Positions 6,840 through 7,234 of a stretch of DNA of 7,234 nucleotides are shown here, piece after piece. Made by a program: the position numbers and the translations under genes. Positions within the stretch are counted from its first letter, which is position 1. Each line of letters opens with the position of its first letter. Source of the stretch: Nitrospirota bacterium (GTDB taxonomy: Bacteria; Nitrospirota; Nitrospiria; Nitrospirales; UBA8639); NCBI GenBank assembly GCA_020355985.1, contig CP070628.1:899950-907183 (forward strand). The letters are read 5' to 3'. The notes under the pieces were generated by a model. That model worked only from the letters and a program-made list of their open reading frames with translations, made no database searches and was not told the origin of the DNA.

Positions 6840-6841
6840 TA

Positions 6842-7066
6842 TAAATTTATCCGCCTGGGATGAGTTGAGTGCTTTAGATGCTGCAAGGCTGGATGAGTAT
6901 TTGGCCCCTGAAATTATTATCTGAGGTGCCTTTTTGCAGCGATAATGAAAATATTCCAGGGACAGGAATATTGAAGGTTCAAAGTAAGGTATCGAGAAAC
7001 ATCAAGCTCAATCTTTTAATCATAAGAAGCTAATTTACAGTCCTTTTCCTCCATGACTGATAACCT
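6842..7066. other. Non-coding gap between the lipoprotein and MBL-fold genes
   Basis: No plausible ORF was found on either strand. The minus-strand promoter of the lipoprotein gene should lie here if the gene is not read through from the MBL-fold gene. GATAAT at about 6920-6915 (minus) is a fair -10 match, but no good -35 sits at the right distance. The most distinct element is an 8-bp inverted repeat at 6950-6972. No GC-rich terminator follows the MBL-fold stop codon. Confidence 0.45.
6950..6972. repeat. Perfect inverted repeat AATATTCC-N7-GGAATATT
   Basis: AATATTCC at 6950-6957 and GGAATATT at 6965-6972 are perfect inverse complements with a 7-base centre (AGGGACA). The half-site size and symmetry fit an operator for a dimeric regulator, about 125 bases upstream of the lipoprotein start. 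On the minus strand the second arm runs into TTTTC, so a weak AT-rich terminator for the MBL-fold gene is the alternative. No specific regulator is recognised. Confidence 0.4.
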
Positions 7067-7234
7067 TTATTGAGCTGAAAGAGCCTGATAAACAGCGGGA
7101 ATATTGACTCCCGTATGGACCCAGTCCCAAAGTGCGTACCCTTTAAACGTTGGCATGGAAAGAGATTGTTGGGTCTGTTCCAATGATAATCCATTGGCTA
7201 GAGCTGTTTGAACTTTATTGTCCAACGTTTCCAA
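7067..7234 (-). CDS. MBL-fold metallo-hydrolase, C-terminal fragment
   Basis: The minus strand is open from the right edge to a TAA at 7069-7067, giving the last 55 residues of a protein whose start lies outside the window. The segment KGYALWDWVHTGVNIPAVYQ near the end matches, from memory, the C-terminal tail of certain metallo-beta-lactamase-fold hydrolases, where a GYALFDWVH-type stretch is followed by VNVPAAY. Before it comes a helical stretch (LDNKVQTALANGLSLEQTQQ) also expected there. The zinc ligands lie in the missing part, so the reaction cannot be inferred. It has the same orientation as the SLT lipoprotein gene, with about 240 bases between them. Confidence 0.7.
   Translation of the reverse strand: METLDNKVQTALANGLSLEQTQQSLSMPTFKGYALWDWVHTGVNIPAVYQALSAQ

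Noticed and set aside
1..7234. CRISPR array, insertion sequence ends, tRNA or rRNA genes
   Set aside because: No regularly spaced repeats, transposase motifs, terminal repeats with target duplications, or RNA gene signatures were found on reading both strands.

Overview
The window looks like chromosomal DNA of a Gram-negative bacterium. It encodes a 12-helix RND/MMPL exporter, a lipoprotein with a lipobox, and lipid-modifying enzymes. The base composition is moderate, and no tRNA, rRNA, CRISPR array, insertion sequence or phage gene is visible. The lineage cannot be fixed from the sequence. The SLT-type lipoprotein resembles proteins common in Gammaproteobacteria, and ligase-ACP-acyltransferase fusions occur in several Gram-negative phyla.

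Layout. Bases 1-138 hold an open frame running in from the left edge (+), probably the C-terminus of an unrecognised protein. Bases 139-406 are non-coding, with one good sigma70-like promoter candidate (TTGACC-17-TTTAAC). Bases 407-3109 (+) encode a 900-residue fusion of an AMP-forming acyl ligase, an acyl carrier domain and a PlsC-type acyltransferase. Bases 3110-3686 form a long gap containing a perfect 9-bp inverted repeat and one doubtful 52-codon ORF. Bases 3687-6182 (+) encode an 831-residue RND/MMPL exporter. Facing it, only 8 bases away, is a SLT-fold (lytic transglycosylase-like) lipoprotein gene at 6191-6802 (-), whose real start may be an ATT at 6826. Bases 6827-7066 are non-coding and hold an 8-bp inverted repeat. 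Bases 7067-7234 (-) are the C-terminal end of an MBL-fold metallo-hydrolase that runs off the right edge.

How the genes may work together. The fusion protein carries every step needed to activate a free fatty acid with ATP, load it on its own carrier arm and transfer it to a lyso-lipid or similar acceptor. The next gene on the same strand is a lipid-type RND exporter. A lipid acylation plus export or remodelling module is a reasonable inference, but the 577-base gap means co-transcription is not shown. The two minus-strand genes belong to a separate unit, and the lipoprotein gene looks richer in G+C than the exporter.
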